Source: DSAR01 sp034437315 (GTDB taxonomy: Bacteria; Chloroflexota; Anaerolineae; B4-G1). Taken from it: a stretch of 40,002 nucleotides of DNA. This document shows, piece after piece, positions 15,779 through 25,034 of the stretch. Each line of letters begins with the position of its first letter. Positions within the stretch are counted from its first letter, which is position 1. A program made the translations under genes and the position numbers. The DNA lies in contig DAOTUC010000029.1 in NCBI GenBank assembly GCA_034437315.1, positions 1-40,002 of the forward strand, read 5' to 3'. Under the pieces are notes generated by a model that saw nothing but the letters and a program-made list of their open reading frames with translations, searched no databases and had not been told where the DNA came from.

Positions 15779-17574
15779 CAGGTGATCGTGATTTTCTCCG
15801 TGTTCGGACGTACTTTGTCCGCCGGCCGTTTGGCATCCGCCGGTCGTTTGGCGGCCGCCGGTCGTTTGGCGGCCGCCTGTTCATCCCGCTTCTCTCCCTG
15901 ATCTCCTGCGTGGGGTCCGGTTTTTGCCGCGTTTTCCACCTCGCCAGCCTCAATGCTCAGGTCAATCAACCCCTCTGATGCGTGGAGGGCGCGGCCCAGC
16001 TCCCGGATCGCTGTGCGCAGGATATTGTCCACGTCGGTGGAGGCGCGCACCTTGGCCGAGATATCGGCGGAGAGCCGCTCTCGCTCAGCGCGAAGCCGGG
16101 TATCATGCAACAGACGGGCGTTTTCAATCGCCAGCGCCATCTGATCGACGATGGTTTCGACGAGCGCGACCTCATCATCGGTCCAGCGGCGCTTGTCCGT
16201 TTCGCTCAGGCCCAGCACGCCAATCACTTGCCCACGCAGTTGAATGGGGCTGACCAAGACGGCCGCTGCGGATGGGGTCTCATCAGTCGAGGCCTGGACG
16301 AAGACGGCCCGCTTTTCTATGGCTTTTTGAATGGCCTGGCGTATCTTTTCCTGGATCACTGGCGTCATAGACCCAACGTCCGGGCGGGCGCGTTCATACC
16401 GGGTTAGCGATCGCTCGGACGACAGCCCACCCAAGGCGCCCGCTTTCTCCTCACCCTGCGGCGCCGCCTGTTTGACTTCGGCCTCTCGCGCCGCCTCCGC
16501 TCGCTGTTTCGATAAGGTTCGAGCGTGGCCAATCACCGAGACGATTTGATCGGCGATCATCTGGAGCAATTTGATGATTTCCTCAGAGAACATTTGACGT
16601 TCGCTGCTGTGTATATCCAGCACGCCGATGCGTTGATCAGACAACGTCAGCGGCAGGACCAACTCGGAGCGTGTATCGGGCAGCAGCGGGTTGGGGTCTA
16701 TATCCTGCCAGGACAATCGACTGTCGGGGTCGGGCAGCGCCTGAACTCGTTTGTGAGCGGCGCACCACCCGACAAGCGACGCGCTGCCAACCTTAATTTT
16801 GTGATCCTGGGCTAACATCTCCTGGCCAATTTCGCCGCTGCCGGCCTGGAGGACCGCCCACCGCACGCCGGCTCCTGACGTCGCTTTGTCCACTATGAAC
16901 AGGCCGACGTGATAGAAATCGAAGTGTTCGACGATGGCCTCGACCGCCTCCTGCATCACATGATCGAGATCGGCGGCGACGATGCGGCGGGACGCCTTTG
17001 TCGCGGCTTGGAGTTGGAATACGCGCCCCTGCAATTGAGCGTTAACCGCCAGGAGCTGGTTCACTCGTTCGCCAAGCGAGGACGGGGTCGGCCGGGCGGC
17101 CAATTGGGCCGTTGTCTGTTGAAGCGCCTGATCGAGCGATAGGTTATCCCGCCATTGGAGCACAACGGCGATCAGAATAACCAGGCTGAAAGCAAAATAG
17201 AGCGCGTAAGTCAAGGGAGGCGTCATAGGTGGCCATTGCCAGATCAAATGGATGAGCAATAGAGCCAGGAACGCGCCCCCGACAATCATCAGCCCTTTGA
17301 CCAGGAGTCCAAATTTCTGGGCCGGGGCGGCTTGCTCCGGAAGATCGTCCGCCGCCGGCCCGCTGGTCGCTGTTTCGCTGGGCGGCTGGCTGAATAACGG
17401 CGCGTCCACCGTCGGGGATTCCAGAGAGGTTGGGCGGGCCGCGTCCTTATTCTCCAGAAGATCGAGGATCGTTTCTTCCAGCGGCGTGTCAGCCCCCACT
17501 TGCTCGACCTCCGATTCGTGGATGACGTCGTCGAACAGGCCTTCTAATTGGGCGTCAAGCTCGTTATTCGGCAT
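15778..17574 (-). CDS. two-helix membrane GAF-GAF protein without kinase
   Basis: A 598-aa protein. Residues 1-85 are acidic and hydrophilic. Two membrane helices at about 88-112 and 122-142 enclose a very short loop, so no extracytoplasmic sensor domain exists. A coiled coil (145-190) precedes GAF-A (about 190-360; 'FYHVGLFIVD', H222; with the 'LPDPDSRLSW' variant of the ligand loop). GAF-B lies at about 400-510 and the shared C-terminal module at about 515-560 ('DISAKVRASTDVDNILRTAI'). The end carries a lysine/proline-rich repeat (three units of KRPAxx, encoded by 15821-15874). The start overlaps the ParA gene by 11 bases and has AAGGAG about 10 bases upstream. It probably relays a cytoplasmic signal at the membrane. 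The coupling to ParA upstream and the lipoprotein downstream suggests a three-gene subunit. Confidence 0.88.
   Translation of the reverse strand: MPNNELDAQLEGLFDDVIHESEVEQVGADTPLEETILDLLENKDAARPTSLESPTVDAPLFSQPPSETATSGPAADDLPEQAAPAQKFGLLVKGLMIVGGAFLALLLIHLIWQWPPMTPPLTYALYFAFSLVILIAVVLQWRDNLSLDQALQQTTAQLAARPTPSSLGERVNQLLAVNAQLQGRVFQLQAATKASRRIVAADLDHVMQEAVEAIVEHFDFYHVGLFIVDKATSGAGVRWAVLQAGSGEIGQEMLAQDHKIKVGSASLVGWCAAHKRVQALPDPDSRLSWQDIDPNPLLPDTRSELVLPLTLSDQRIGVLDIHSSERQMFSEEIIKLLQMIADQIVSVIGHARTLSKQRAEAAREAEVKQAAPQGEEKAGALGGLSSERSLTRYERARPDVGSMTPVIQEKIRQAIQKAIEKRAVFVQASTDETPSAAAVLVSPIQLRGQVIGVLGLSETDKRRWTDDEVALVETIVDQMALAIENARLLHDTRLRAERERLSADISAKVRASTDVDNILRTAIRELGRALHASEGLIDLSIEAGEVENAAKTGPHAGDQGEKRDEQAAAKRPAAAKRPADAKRPADKVRPNTEKITIT
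15821..15874. repeat. three tandem 18-bp repeats
   Basis: Three 18-bp units start at 15821, 15839 and 15857. The last two are identical and the first differs by a few bases. On the minus strand they encode three KRPAxx hexapeptides near the C-terminus of the 598-aa GAF protein. The copy number is likely to vary between strains by slippage. Confidence 0.85.
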
Positions 17575-18328
17575 GGTTCAATAACTCCTTGGCCAAGGCG
17601 CGGTATTGACGAGTCCCACGGGTCTTGGGCGCGTAATGGGTGACCGGTTGGCCGAACGCCGGACTTTCCCGCAACTTGGTATCCACTTCGATGATGGTAT
17701 CGAACAGCGCGCTGTTGAGGCCGTTTTTCATCTGCTGGTAGATCACATCGCAAATTTTATTGCGCTGATCGTACATGGTGACCAGGACGCGATAGGTAAG
17801 CCACGGGTTCAACTTCTCTTGGATCTTCTGGACCACTTTGACGAAGTGACGTAAGGAATAGGCGGTGTAATAATCGCACTGAACGGGAATGATGAGTAGG
17901 TCCGCGGCCGTAAGCCCGTTCAGGGTCAGCGTGCCCAGGGAGGGTGGACAGTCAATCAACACAAAATCGTAGAACCCCTCTCCCATCCCGTTTAGGCCGC
18001 GTTTCAAGTGCAACTGATAATCCGGCCGGCCGTAGAGCATTTTATCCAGAACGACCAACATTCGATTTGCCGGCACGATATCCAGGCCGGGGATTGCGCT
18101 CTCGCGGCTGACGCTGACCAGCGACGTATAACCGAGCAGCGCATCATCCACTGCCCGGCGCAATTTCTGGGGCTGGAATCCCAGGGAGATCGTGAGATGA
18201 GCTTGTGGGTCCAGATCGACGAGCAGCACGCTTTGCTTACGTTCGGCCAGGCAGGCGCCCAAGGATAGACATGTGGTTGTTTTGGCCACGCCGCCCTTCT
18301 GGTTGCTAATAGCAATTATCTTAGTCAT
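17564..18328 (-). CDS. ParA/Soj-type ATPase
   Basis: A 254-aa ParA/MinD superfamily ATPase with the deviant Walker A 'KGGVAKTT' (signature lysine K11, catalytic-loop K16), the A' region 'VDLDPQAHLT' (D40) and Walker B 'DFVLIDCPPSLGTLT'. The length and the 'YYTAYSLRHFVKVVQKI' region fit chromosomal or solo ParA proteins. No ParB or obvious parS site is adjacent. Its start overlaps the 1008-aa receptor gene by 8 bases and its end overlaps the 598-aa receptor gene by 11 bases, so it is embedded in the signalling run. Solo ParA proteins such as ParC and PpfA position chemosensory complexes in other bacteria. By context I infer a similar positioning role for this sensory array rather than chromosome segregation. 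Confidence 0.92.
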   Translation of the reverse strand: MTKIIAISNQKGGVAKTTTCLSLGACLAERKQSVLLVDLDPQAHLTISLGFQPQKLRRAVDDALLGYTSLVSVSRESAIPGLDIVPANRMLVVLDKMLYGRPDYQLHLKRGLNGMGEGFYDFVLIDCPPSLGTLTLNGLTAADLLIIPVQCDYYTAYSLRHFVKVVQKIQEKLNPWLTYRVLVTMYDQRNKICDVIYQQMKNGLNSALFDTIIEVDTKLRESPAFGQPVTHYAPKTRGTRQYRALAKELLNHAE

Positions 18329-21300
18329 AGCTCAACCCCTGCTTGATATCGGAATCGCCTGCTTCGGACGAATGACCCGACTGACTTGATGGGACCAGAT
18401 CATCAGCCAGCGCCTCGACAGCTCCCAGGCGCACGAAGGCGTGAGAGGCGCCCAACACGTCGAATATCTCGTCCACAGCCGCCTGGATGATGTGATCAAC
18501 CTCGACAGCGCTCCGCATTTCATCGGTGATCTCGCGCGTCAACCGTTCGCGGGCCGCCCGGCGTTGCGCCTCCTGGTACAGGCGGGCGCCTTCCAGGGCG
18601 ATCCCCAACTGGTCGGCCAGCGCTTCCAGTAGATTGATCTCCACGTCCGTCCACCGGCCCTCCTTGTGCGTCTCCAGGACGCCGATGGGATCCGCATCTT
18701 CCCGCACCTTGATGGGGATGCTCAAAAATTCGCCCGCACCCTCGCCCAATCCTTCGACCGATCCTTCAGCCGCCGCCCGCTCGGCGTCGTCGCTCTGGTC
18801 CGGCGGCCGACCATTCCCTCGAATCGTCTCCCCGATTCGGAGCGCCTCTTCCACCGTGGGCGACCAGCGCTCATCGACCTGGGTGACGCCGCCCGCGCCG
18901 CACCGATAAGCCGGGTCAGAATGGGAGCGAATCAATTCCACCCAAGCTTCCTGGCTCATCTCGCTGTAGGCCCGCCGTGCGGCCTCCAGCGCGGCCTGGC
19001 TTGCGGTGTAGAGATGGGCGTTATTGAGGGCGACAGCCACCTGATCGGCCATATTCTGGAGGATGGCGATGAAGTCTTCGTCGAAAGCGTTCACCCGATC
19101 GCTCTGGACGGTCAACGCGCCGATGACCTGCCCGCGCGAGCGCAAAGGCAACGCAGCCTCAGAACGGGTGTCCGGTAATTCGGCCGTCGCCAGGCGGACC
19201 GCATCCTCTTCGGCGTGGAGGGCGACGCGCGATTGGGCATTCGCGATGCTCCAACCGATCATTCCCTGACCGACCCGAATGCGGTGGCGGCGGGCTAACA
19301 TCGCTTTTCCGGCCTCTCCGGTGCCGGCGTGGAGTTCCGCCCACTCCTCGGCCTCGTCGGTCAGGAACAACCCCACGTAATAGAGATCAAACCAATTCTG
19401 GATCAGTTCGACGATCTCCTGGATCAATTGATCGGCGTCCAGGATGGTTGAGGCCGTGCGCCCGACCTCGGCCGAGGCCTGGGTGTAAGCCGAGCGTCGC
19501 TCCAATTCCCTTGAGCGCAATGCGGCCTGTTCCTGCAATGTGTGGATCATCTCGCCCAGCCTATCAAAAGCTCGATTGATCGCCTGGGACAATGCGCCAA
19601 TTTCGTCGTGCCGTTGAATAAAGCGCGATCGCTGCGTGAGATCGCCCTCCGCCACGGCGGCGACCGCTTCGGTCATCTGGTCGATGGGGCGGAACGTCCA
19701 ACGCAAGACGGCCCACATCAGCAAGGCTAACGCGAGGGTCACCGCGACGATGGCCTGCCAGGAAACTTGCCTTAGCATGGCGACCGGTTGAAAGATCGCT
19801 TTATCCTGCTGTTGGACGATCACGCCCCAATCGTTCGCTATGCCGTTGACGTGAGCCCGCCAGGGTCGTCCCTCGTCGTCTTCAAAAACAATCAGGCCGC
19901 GTTCACCATCCCGCAGCGCGAAAACGGGATAATAGGTACTCGGTTCCTGTTGCCCGACCTCAAACGTGGGGTCGCTGTGCATGACCACTCGATTCTGTGC
20001 GTCCACGATGTAAGCGATTTGATCCTCGCCGATCTGGTGGGTTTGCATCACTTCATTCAAATGGGTCAATTGGCTGGCGAACATAGCGACGCCCACAATA
20101 CCGGAAAAGGTCAGCGTATCCTTTTGGATCGGCGTCGATGCGACGATTGCCGGCTCCCCCGTGACCTTATCCACGATGATCTCGAAAGTCAGCGGGGCGC
20201 CGTTCTTGGCCGCAATATACCAAAGCTGTGTGCGATATTGCTGCAAAGGGCGATCGTCGCTGCGGGCGACGTTCTGGCCATGCCCATCGGTCGTACTGAT
20301 CAGGTACATATATGGATAGATCAAGGCCATCTGTTCGAGAAGCGGCTTCTGTTGTTCCGCCTCCATACTGATGATTTCGGGCCGCGCCGCGATATTTTGC
20401 AAAATGCGCCCGTTTAAATCCAACCACATCGACATATTCAGCGATATGGCGTTGTTGGTGGCGCGCAACTGTTCGGCGGCGTCTCGGGCGACCAATTCCT
20501 CAACCTGACCAAGCGTGAAGGAAATGAGAATCACGAGCAAGGGAACGACGAGGAGGAGAACCAAGGCGCTTATACGGGCCGGTAATTGCCCTTTCCGAAC
20601 AGAGCGTTCAGCCCGGAGACGGCTCAGGCCAACGTATATGTAAACGAGGCTGTAGATCGCCCCGGAAATGAGCGAGGGGAAACCGGCTGGCAGGACGTCT
20701 TGGAAGAACAGGTGTATGACAATGGCGATCAGGTGTGACAACAGCAACAACCAGGCCATCCAGCGCGTCGGGCGGGACGCATCTTGATCGCGAAGGGCGA
20801 CGTAGAGCGCGACGCCGCAACTGGCGAGCGCTAACAGATAACGGTATACGAGATGGATGAGAAACGCATACGTCCCGGCCGTGAGTTGTCCAATCGCGAC
20901 AAAGCCGCCCGTGTAAGTCTGTGGGTCGAGACCGGTGAACCAGATTTGCGCGCCCGTCACGACATCGAAGTAGAGCAATAAGACGGGCAGAAAAGCGATG
21001 GCGTGCAGTGGGGCCAACAACCAACGCCGCCGACCCTGTAACCAGTTGGGCCTGAGCACCGTGATCGTCGCCACGATTAGGAATGGTTGGATTACGAGCG
21101 GCGCGGCGACTAGGATGTAGATCAGCCACATAGACTGCGCTGAGGCTTGCGCGGTAGTGAGTAAAGCCGCAGCGTAGGAGGGAACGGTGATGAGAAGCAG
21201 CAAAGCGCCGAGATACCGGACGACAGAATAGCGCCAGCGATGTAGGAGCACGTAGAATAGCATACAGGTCTCTGCAAGCGCGATAAGCCAGGCGACACTC

Positions 21301-21347
21301 TGTAAAGCGTGGGTTCCAAAGGTGACGCTTCCAAACAATACGTTCAT
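18321..21347 (-). CDS. multi-pass Cache-HAMP-GAF-GAF receptor without kinase
   Basis: A 1008-aa receptor. The first ~245 residues are a block of about seven to eight helices, similar to the 7TM input region of some histidine kinases. A further helix at about 255-280 leads into an extracytoplasmic Cache-like domain (285-520; 'AYIVDAQNRVVMHSDPTFEVG'). A TM at about 530-550 is followed by HAMP (550-605), GAF-A (about 630-790; 'DLYYVGLFLTD', 'ALHAEEDAVRLAT'), GAF-B (800-940; preceded by 'YSEMSQEAWVELI') and the shared C-terminal module ('EITDEMRSAVEVDHIIQAAV'). No catalytic output domain is present. The start forms an ATGA overlap with the upstream 605-aa receptor, and the end overlaps ParA by 8 bases, so all three are probably translated in a coupled way. 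It combines two separate membrane inputs in one chain. Confidence 0.9.
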   Translation of the reverse strand: MNVLFGSVTFGTHALQSVAWLIALAETCMLFYVLLHRWRYSVVRYLGALLLLITVPSYAAALLTTAQASAQSMWLIYILVAAPLVIQPFLIVATITVLRPNWLQGRRRWLLAPLHAIAFLPVLLLYFDVVTGAQIWFTGLDPQTYTGGFVAIGQLTAGTYAFLIHLVYRYLLALASCGVALYVALRDQDASRPTRWMAWLLLLSHLIAIVIHLFFQDVLPAGFPSLISGAIYSLVYIYVGLSRLRAERSVRKGQLPARISALVLLLVVPLLVILISFTLGQVEELVARDAAEQLRATNNAISLNMSMWLDLNGRILQNIAARPEIISMEAEQQKPLLEQMALIYPYMYLISTTDGHGQNVARSDDRPLQQYRTQLWYIAAKNGAPLTFEIIVDKVTGEPAIVASTPIQKDTLTFSGIVGVAMFASQLTHLNEVMQTHQIGEDQIAYIVDAQNRVVMHSDPTFEVGQQEPSTYYPVFALRDGERGLIVFEDDEGRPWRAHVNGIANDWGVIVQQQDKAIFQPVAMLRQVSWQAIVAVTLALALLMWAVLRWTFRPIDQMTEAVAAVAEGDLTQRSRFIQRHDEIGALSQAINRAFDRLGEMIHTLQEQAALRSRELERRSAYTQASAEVGRTASTILDADQLIQEIVELIQNWFDLYYVGLFLTDEAEEWAELHAGTGEAGKAMLARRHRIRVGQGMIGWSIANAQSRVALHAEEDAVRLATAELPDTRSEAALPLRSRGQVIGALTVQSDRVNAFDEDFIAILQNMADQVAVALNNAHLYTASQAALEAARRAYSEMSQEAWVELIRSHSDPAYRCGAGGVTQVDERWSPTVEEALRIGETIRGNGRPPDQSDDAERAAAEGSVEGLGEGAGEFLSIPIKVREDADPIGVLETHKEGRWTDVEINLLEALADQLGIALEGARLYQEAQRRAARERLTREITDEMRSAVEVDHIIQAAVDEIFDVLGASHAFVRLGAVEALADDLVPSSQSGHSSEAGDSDIKQGLSYD

Positions 21348-23161
21348 GATGTGATATCCTCCTCGCCCTTGCCGCGTCCATCGCCGTTAGATTGCGCTGA
21401 AGAAGAGGAGGATGGAACGCCCAGGCGAATCGTCACTTCTGGCAAGTTCAGGGCCTGACGCACATCTTGGACCGCCGTCTTGAGCATGGTCTCTATATCC
21501 AGGGTCTCGCGCACGTGGGTCGTTACGTCGCTGATGAGTCGCTCGCGCGCCGCGAGGCTCTGGGCGTCCTGATAAAGTCGGGCGCTTTCCAGCGCGACCC
21601 CCAACTGCTCGACCAATGCTTTCAGCAGGTTGATCTCCTCGGATGTCCATTCGTCGGCCTCATTGCCCTTATCGGCCTCATCGGCTTTGTGGGCGTTGAC
21701 GACGCCGATCTTCTGGTCGCGGACCGTGATGGGGATGGACAACGTCGGTTGGCCCTCGGCCTGACGTGGGACGTCGCCGGGCTTCTGGATGGGCTGGACG
21801 CCCTGTGTATCGCAATAATAACCAATGTTCGCTTGACTCCTGAGTGTCTCGACCCAGGCTTCCCGGCTCATTTCGCCGTAAGCCTGTCGTATCGTCCTCA
21901 AGCTTTCCTGTGTCTGTTGGAAGAGCCGGGCGTTGCTGATCGCCATCGCGACCTGGTCAGCCAGCGTCTGTAGCACCGCTACATCTTCGTCGCTGAATGC
22001 GCCTGGCTTTTTGCTTTGAACGTCCAGCGCGCCGATAATGGATCCCCGAACGCGCAGGGGCAGCGCAATCTCAGAGTGCGTGTCCGGTAAATCGGGATTG
22101 TCGAAATAGACAGCGTCTTCGCCTACGTCGAGGGCGATGCGGTGTTGCCCGTAACCGGTGACGAATCCGACAATACCCTGTTGGCCGACCCTGAGTTTGT
22201 GTTCGCGCGCCAGCATACGGCGCCCGCCTTCACTCGACGCCGCCTGTAGCACGGCCCACTCGCCTGTAGCGTCAATCAAGAAAATCCCGGTGTGATAGAA
22301 CTCCAGTCGCTGGCTGACGAGATCGACGACCTGGGGCAACAATGTCTGGAGATCAAGCGCCAGCGCCGCCCGCCGGGCAATTTCGGCCGTCGTCTCCAGA
22401 TACTTGGCCCGGCGTTCCAGCGCGCTGACCTGTCGCTCCAAATTGCGATATAGCGCTTTCAGATCGCCGCTCATATCCCGCAGAGCCGCCCCTAGCAGAG
22501 CGATTTCTCGCGTGCCAAAGATAGGAATCTCGGCGTCCAAATCCCCCCGCCCGATCTGATGGACAGCGTCTCCCAGCATCAGGAAGGAAGATGAGGCGCG
22601 ACGGGCAACCAGGGCGACGACGCCGACCACGAGCAAAAACATTGTGGGGGCGAGGATGAACACCAACCGCTGATTGGATATCAGAGATTCCCGGATCGGT
22701 TTTTTATCGAAGATCAGTTCTAACGTGCCAATATCTCCCACCGGCCCGCTCATCATCAAGTACTCGCCCACGTCCAGATGGACGGGCTTATTTTCCGCCA
22801 ACGCCTCGACAGCCAACTTCTGGCTGTCCTCCCGTTCGGGTTTCCAATCGTCTTCGCTCGCCATTGTAGCGATGATGCGGCCGGTAGCATTGCGCACCTC
22901 TAGACGAACGATGTTTTCGTTTTGGCTGATGCCGCTCAACACATCGTGCAACTCATCCGTCCGCCCCATATGCAGGAGCGGCGCGATCAGATCGGCGGTC
23001 GCGGTCAACGTCGTCGATCCAGTCTCGATGAGCATTTCCTCGAAGCTGCTCATCCCCGTCCAGAGCAGAAAGGCCGAAAAAATGGTCAGGGTGATTATGA
23101 TTACCAGGCCAACCGCAAGTGGGGCCAGGATCGTTAGCGGGATACGTTTATCAGACATCAT
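21344..23161 (-). CDS. membrane HAMP-GAF-GAF receptor without kinase
   Basis: A 605-aa receptor with TM1 at about 12-35, a ~130-residue extracytoplasmic region (36-165), TM2 at 166-188, HAMP at 188-240 and a coiled coil to 262. GAF-A is at about 265-415 ('FYHTGIFLIDATGEWAVLQA', then 'ALDVGEDAVYF'), GAF-B at about 430-540 (introduced by 'YGEMSREAWVETL') and the shared C-terminal module at about 545-595 ('DVTTHVRETLDIETMLKTAV'). It carries no kinase. Two adjacent ATGs (23161 and 23158) follow a strong GAGGAGAG site. The stop overlaps the next start as ATGA. It lies 42 bases downstream of the 588-aa receptor. Confidence 0.9.
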   Translation of the reverse strand: MMSDKRIPLTILAPLAVGLVIIITLTIFSAFLLWTGMSSFEEMLIETGSTTLTATADLIAPLLHMGRTDELHDVLSGISQNENIVRLEVRNATGRIIATMASEDDWKPEREDSQKLAVEALAENKPVHLDVGEYLMMSGPVGDIGTLELIFDKKPIRESLISNQRLVFILAPTMFLLVVGVVALVARRASSSFLMLGDAVHQIGRGDLDAEIPIFGTREIALLGAALRDMSGDLKALYRNLERQVSALERRAKYLETTAEIARRAALALDLQTLLPQVVDLVSQRLEFYHTGIFLIDATGEWAVLQAASSEGGRRMLAREHKLRVGQQGIVGFVTGYGQHRIALDVGEDAVYFDNPDLPDTHSEIALPLRVRGSIIGALDVQSKKPGAFSDEDVAVLQTLADQVAMAISNARLFQQTQESLRTIRQAYGEMSREAWVETLRSQANIGYYCDTQGVQPIQKPGDVPRQAEGQPTLSIPITVRDQKIGVVNAHKADEADKGNEADEWTSEEINLLKALVEQLGVALESARLYQDAQSLAARERLISDVTTHVRETLDIETMLKTAVQDVRQALNLPEVTIRLGVPSSSSSAQSNGDGRGKGEEDITS

Positions 23162-23203
23162 CTCTCTCCTCGGAGCGTTGAGCGACGGTTAGAACCCAAC
23201 CGA

Positions 23204-24970
23204 CTATTCATCAAGCGCCCCCAGTTGAATGGTCACGTCGCGCAGGTCCATGCCCTGGCGTATCTGCTGGGCGGCGGTTTTGAGTACGGTGTCCACATCA
23301 AGGGTTTCGCGCATGTGGGCGGTCGCCTCGCTGACGAGACGTTCGCGGGCGGCGCGGCGCTGGATTTCCTGGAACAGCCGCAGGTTGTCGATCGTCAACG
23401 CGGTCTGTTCGGCGATGGCCTCGACCATGGCAATGTCGTCAGGAGACCAATCGCGTTGGCGGCCTGCTTCATTCATCGTTAAAGCGCCGATGACCTCTTC
23501 CCGTAGTTTAAGGGGCACAATCAGAGCCGCGCCCCCCTCTCCCTCGCCCGGATGCTCCGTCGATTTTCCTAAAATAATCGTCTCACCCTTGGCCATTGCT
23601 TGGCGTTGGGCTTGATGGATGCGCCGATCTGACGTCGATTCCGCGCCAGGCTGGACATATTCGACCCGGTCGATGGCCTCCATCGCCAGGAAATCCTGCC
23701 AGGCCTGGGTCAAGTAGCGCCGTTGCACGGCCTGCACCTCTTCGAGCGCCGCTTCCGTCCGGCTGAAGAGGCGGGCGTTATCTATGTACAGCGCAACCTG
23801 GTCGGCCATCGTCTGTAGAATGGCGATGTCGGATTCTCTAAATGCGCGCGCCTCAATGCTCTGCACGCTCAGCGCGCCGATGACGCCCCCCCGCGAGCGC
23901 AGAGGCAGGGCGAGTTCGGAACGCGTATGGGCCTTGGTCAAGGCGGGCGACTGATCTGCTCCATCTACACCCATAATGAGGCGCGGCTTTTGATGGCGGA
24001 GGCTCCATCCGACAGCCGATTCCTCGTTGACTTTCACCCTAGCCCCCGCCTCCAGGGACAACCGGCCGGTCTCGCCTGTGGCGGCTTCTAACACCGCAAA
24101 TTGTCCATTTTCGTCCAGCATGTAGAGCGCGACGTAATAGACGTCCATCACGCTGAACTTGCTCTGAATGCGATTGACGATCTCGTCCAACAACTGGCCT
24201 GGATCCAGGATGGCGGAGACGGCGCGGTTGATATCAGCTGTCGCCCGCAATTGAGCGGCCTGTCGCTGGAGAGCCTCGTTGATGTCGGCGAGTTGGTCGC
24301 TCCGCTCTCGCAAATCCCGTTTCACTTGCTCCGATTTTTGCATCGCTTCTATCCAAACCTGGTGGAATGACCATAACATCGTGGATAGAACGGTGACGAT
24401 AATCAGGAAATTACTCAACGGCGTCAAGAGCAGCGTCGGGCCCTCGTCGACCCACGGGACAATCCAGCCCTGATTGATGGCGATGACGAATAAGGCGTAT
24501 GTGAGCACGCTGACAATGGCGGTGAAGACGCCAGATCGAGAGCCGATCAGGATGAACGAGAGAAGCGGAATCAAGAGCAACCACAAACGCCCACTGCCGG
24601 ACATGCCGCTCCGGGCGAAAATGAAACAGGTCATCAAGTAAACGGTAAAGATGAGAATGGCTGAGCGATACACGTAAGAGAGACCGCGCCAGGCGGTGAG
24701 GATGAGCACAATCGCCAGCCCGGACAGGAAGGGGAACAGGGTGCGCCAACTGCTGGGCGCGCTCAAGCCTTCCGGCAGCAATCGCGCGTAGACGAAGATG
24801 CCAACCACGCCGAGCGCGAGCGCGACGAGCAGCAAGCGGTTAAGCCACCGCTCCCGGTCGCGCTGAATTTCCTCTTGCCAGGTCGCCGTCTCCCCGACGT
24901 CCGGTCGGGGCTGATCGGTTTTCGATTGATTGATGTCTAATATGTCTTTCATTTTCTCGCCGTTTCTCAT
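23204..24970 (-). CDS. six-helix membrane GAF-GAF receptor without kinase
   Basis: A 588-aa protein. A ~40-residue cytoplasmic N-terminus is followed by about six membrane helices (42-210) with short loops, resembling MASE-type integral membrane sensors. A coiled coil leads to GAF-A (about 250-405; 'DVYYVALYMLDENGQFAVLE', with a divergent 'IMGVDGADQSPALT' loop) and GAF-B (about 410-535). The protein ends in the shared module ('EATAHMRETLDVDTVLKTAA'), stopping only a few residues after 'VTIQLG'. There is no kinase or cyclase domain. The ligand could be membrane-dissolved or sensed through the helices. The ATG at 24970 has no clear ribosome-binding site; an in-frame ATG at 24952 follows GGCGAG and is an alternative. 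It lies 64 bases downstream of the LacI-like receptor. Confidence 0.88.
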   Translation of the reverse strand: MRNGEKMKDILDINQSKTDQPRPDVGETATWQEEIQRDRERWLNRLLLVALALGVVGIFVYARLLPEGLSAPSSWRTLFPFLSGLAIVLILTAWRGLSYVYRSAILIFTVYLMTCFIFARSGMSGSGRLWLLLIPLLSFILIGSRSGVFTAIVSVLTYALFVIAINQGWIVPWVDEGPTLLLTPLSNFLIIVTVLSTMLWSFHQVWIEAMQKSEQVKRDLRERSDQLADINEALQRQAAQLRATADINRAVSAILDPGQLLDEIVNRIQSKFSVMDVYYVALYMLDENGQFAVLEAATGETGRLSLEAGARVKVNEESAVGWSLRHQKPRLIMGVDGADQSPALTKAHTRSELALPLRSRGGVIGALSVQSIEARAFRESDIAILQTMADQVALYIDNARLFSRTEAALEEVQAVQRRYLTQAWQDFLAMEAIDRVEYVQPGAESTSDRRIHQAQRQAMAKGETIILGKSTEHPGEGEGGAALIVPLKLREEVIGALTMNEAGRQRDWSPDDIAMVEAIAEQTALTIDNLRLFQEIQRRAARERLVSEATAHMRETLDVDTVLKTAAQQIRQGMDLRDVTIQLGALDE

Positions 24971-25034
24971 CTATGCCCAAGGGGCTTACGGGAAAACAAC
25001 TCTTCCCCACAACGTGTCGCCGCCAACCCCGCGC

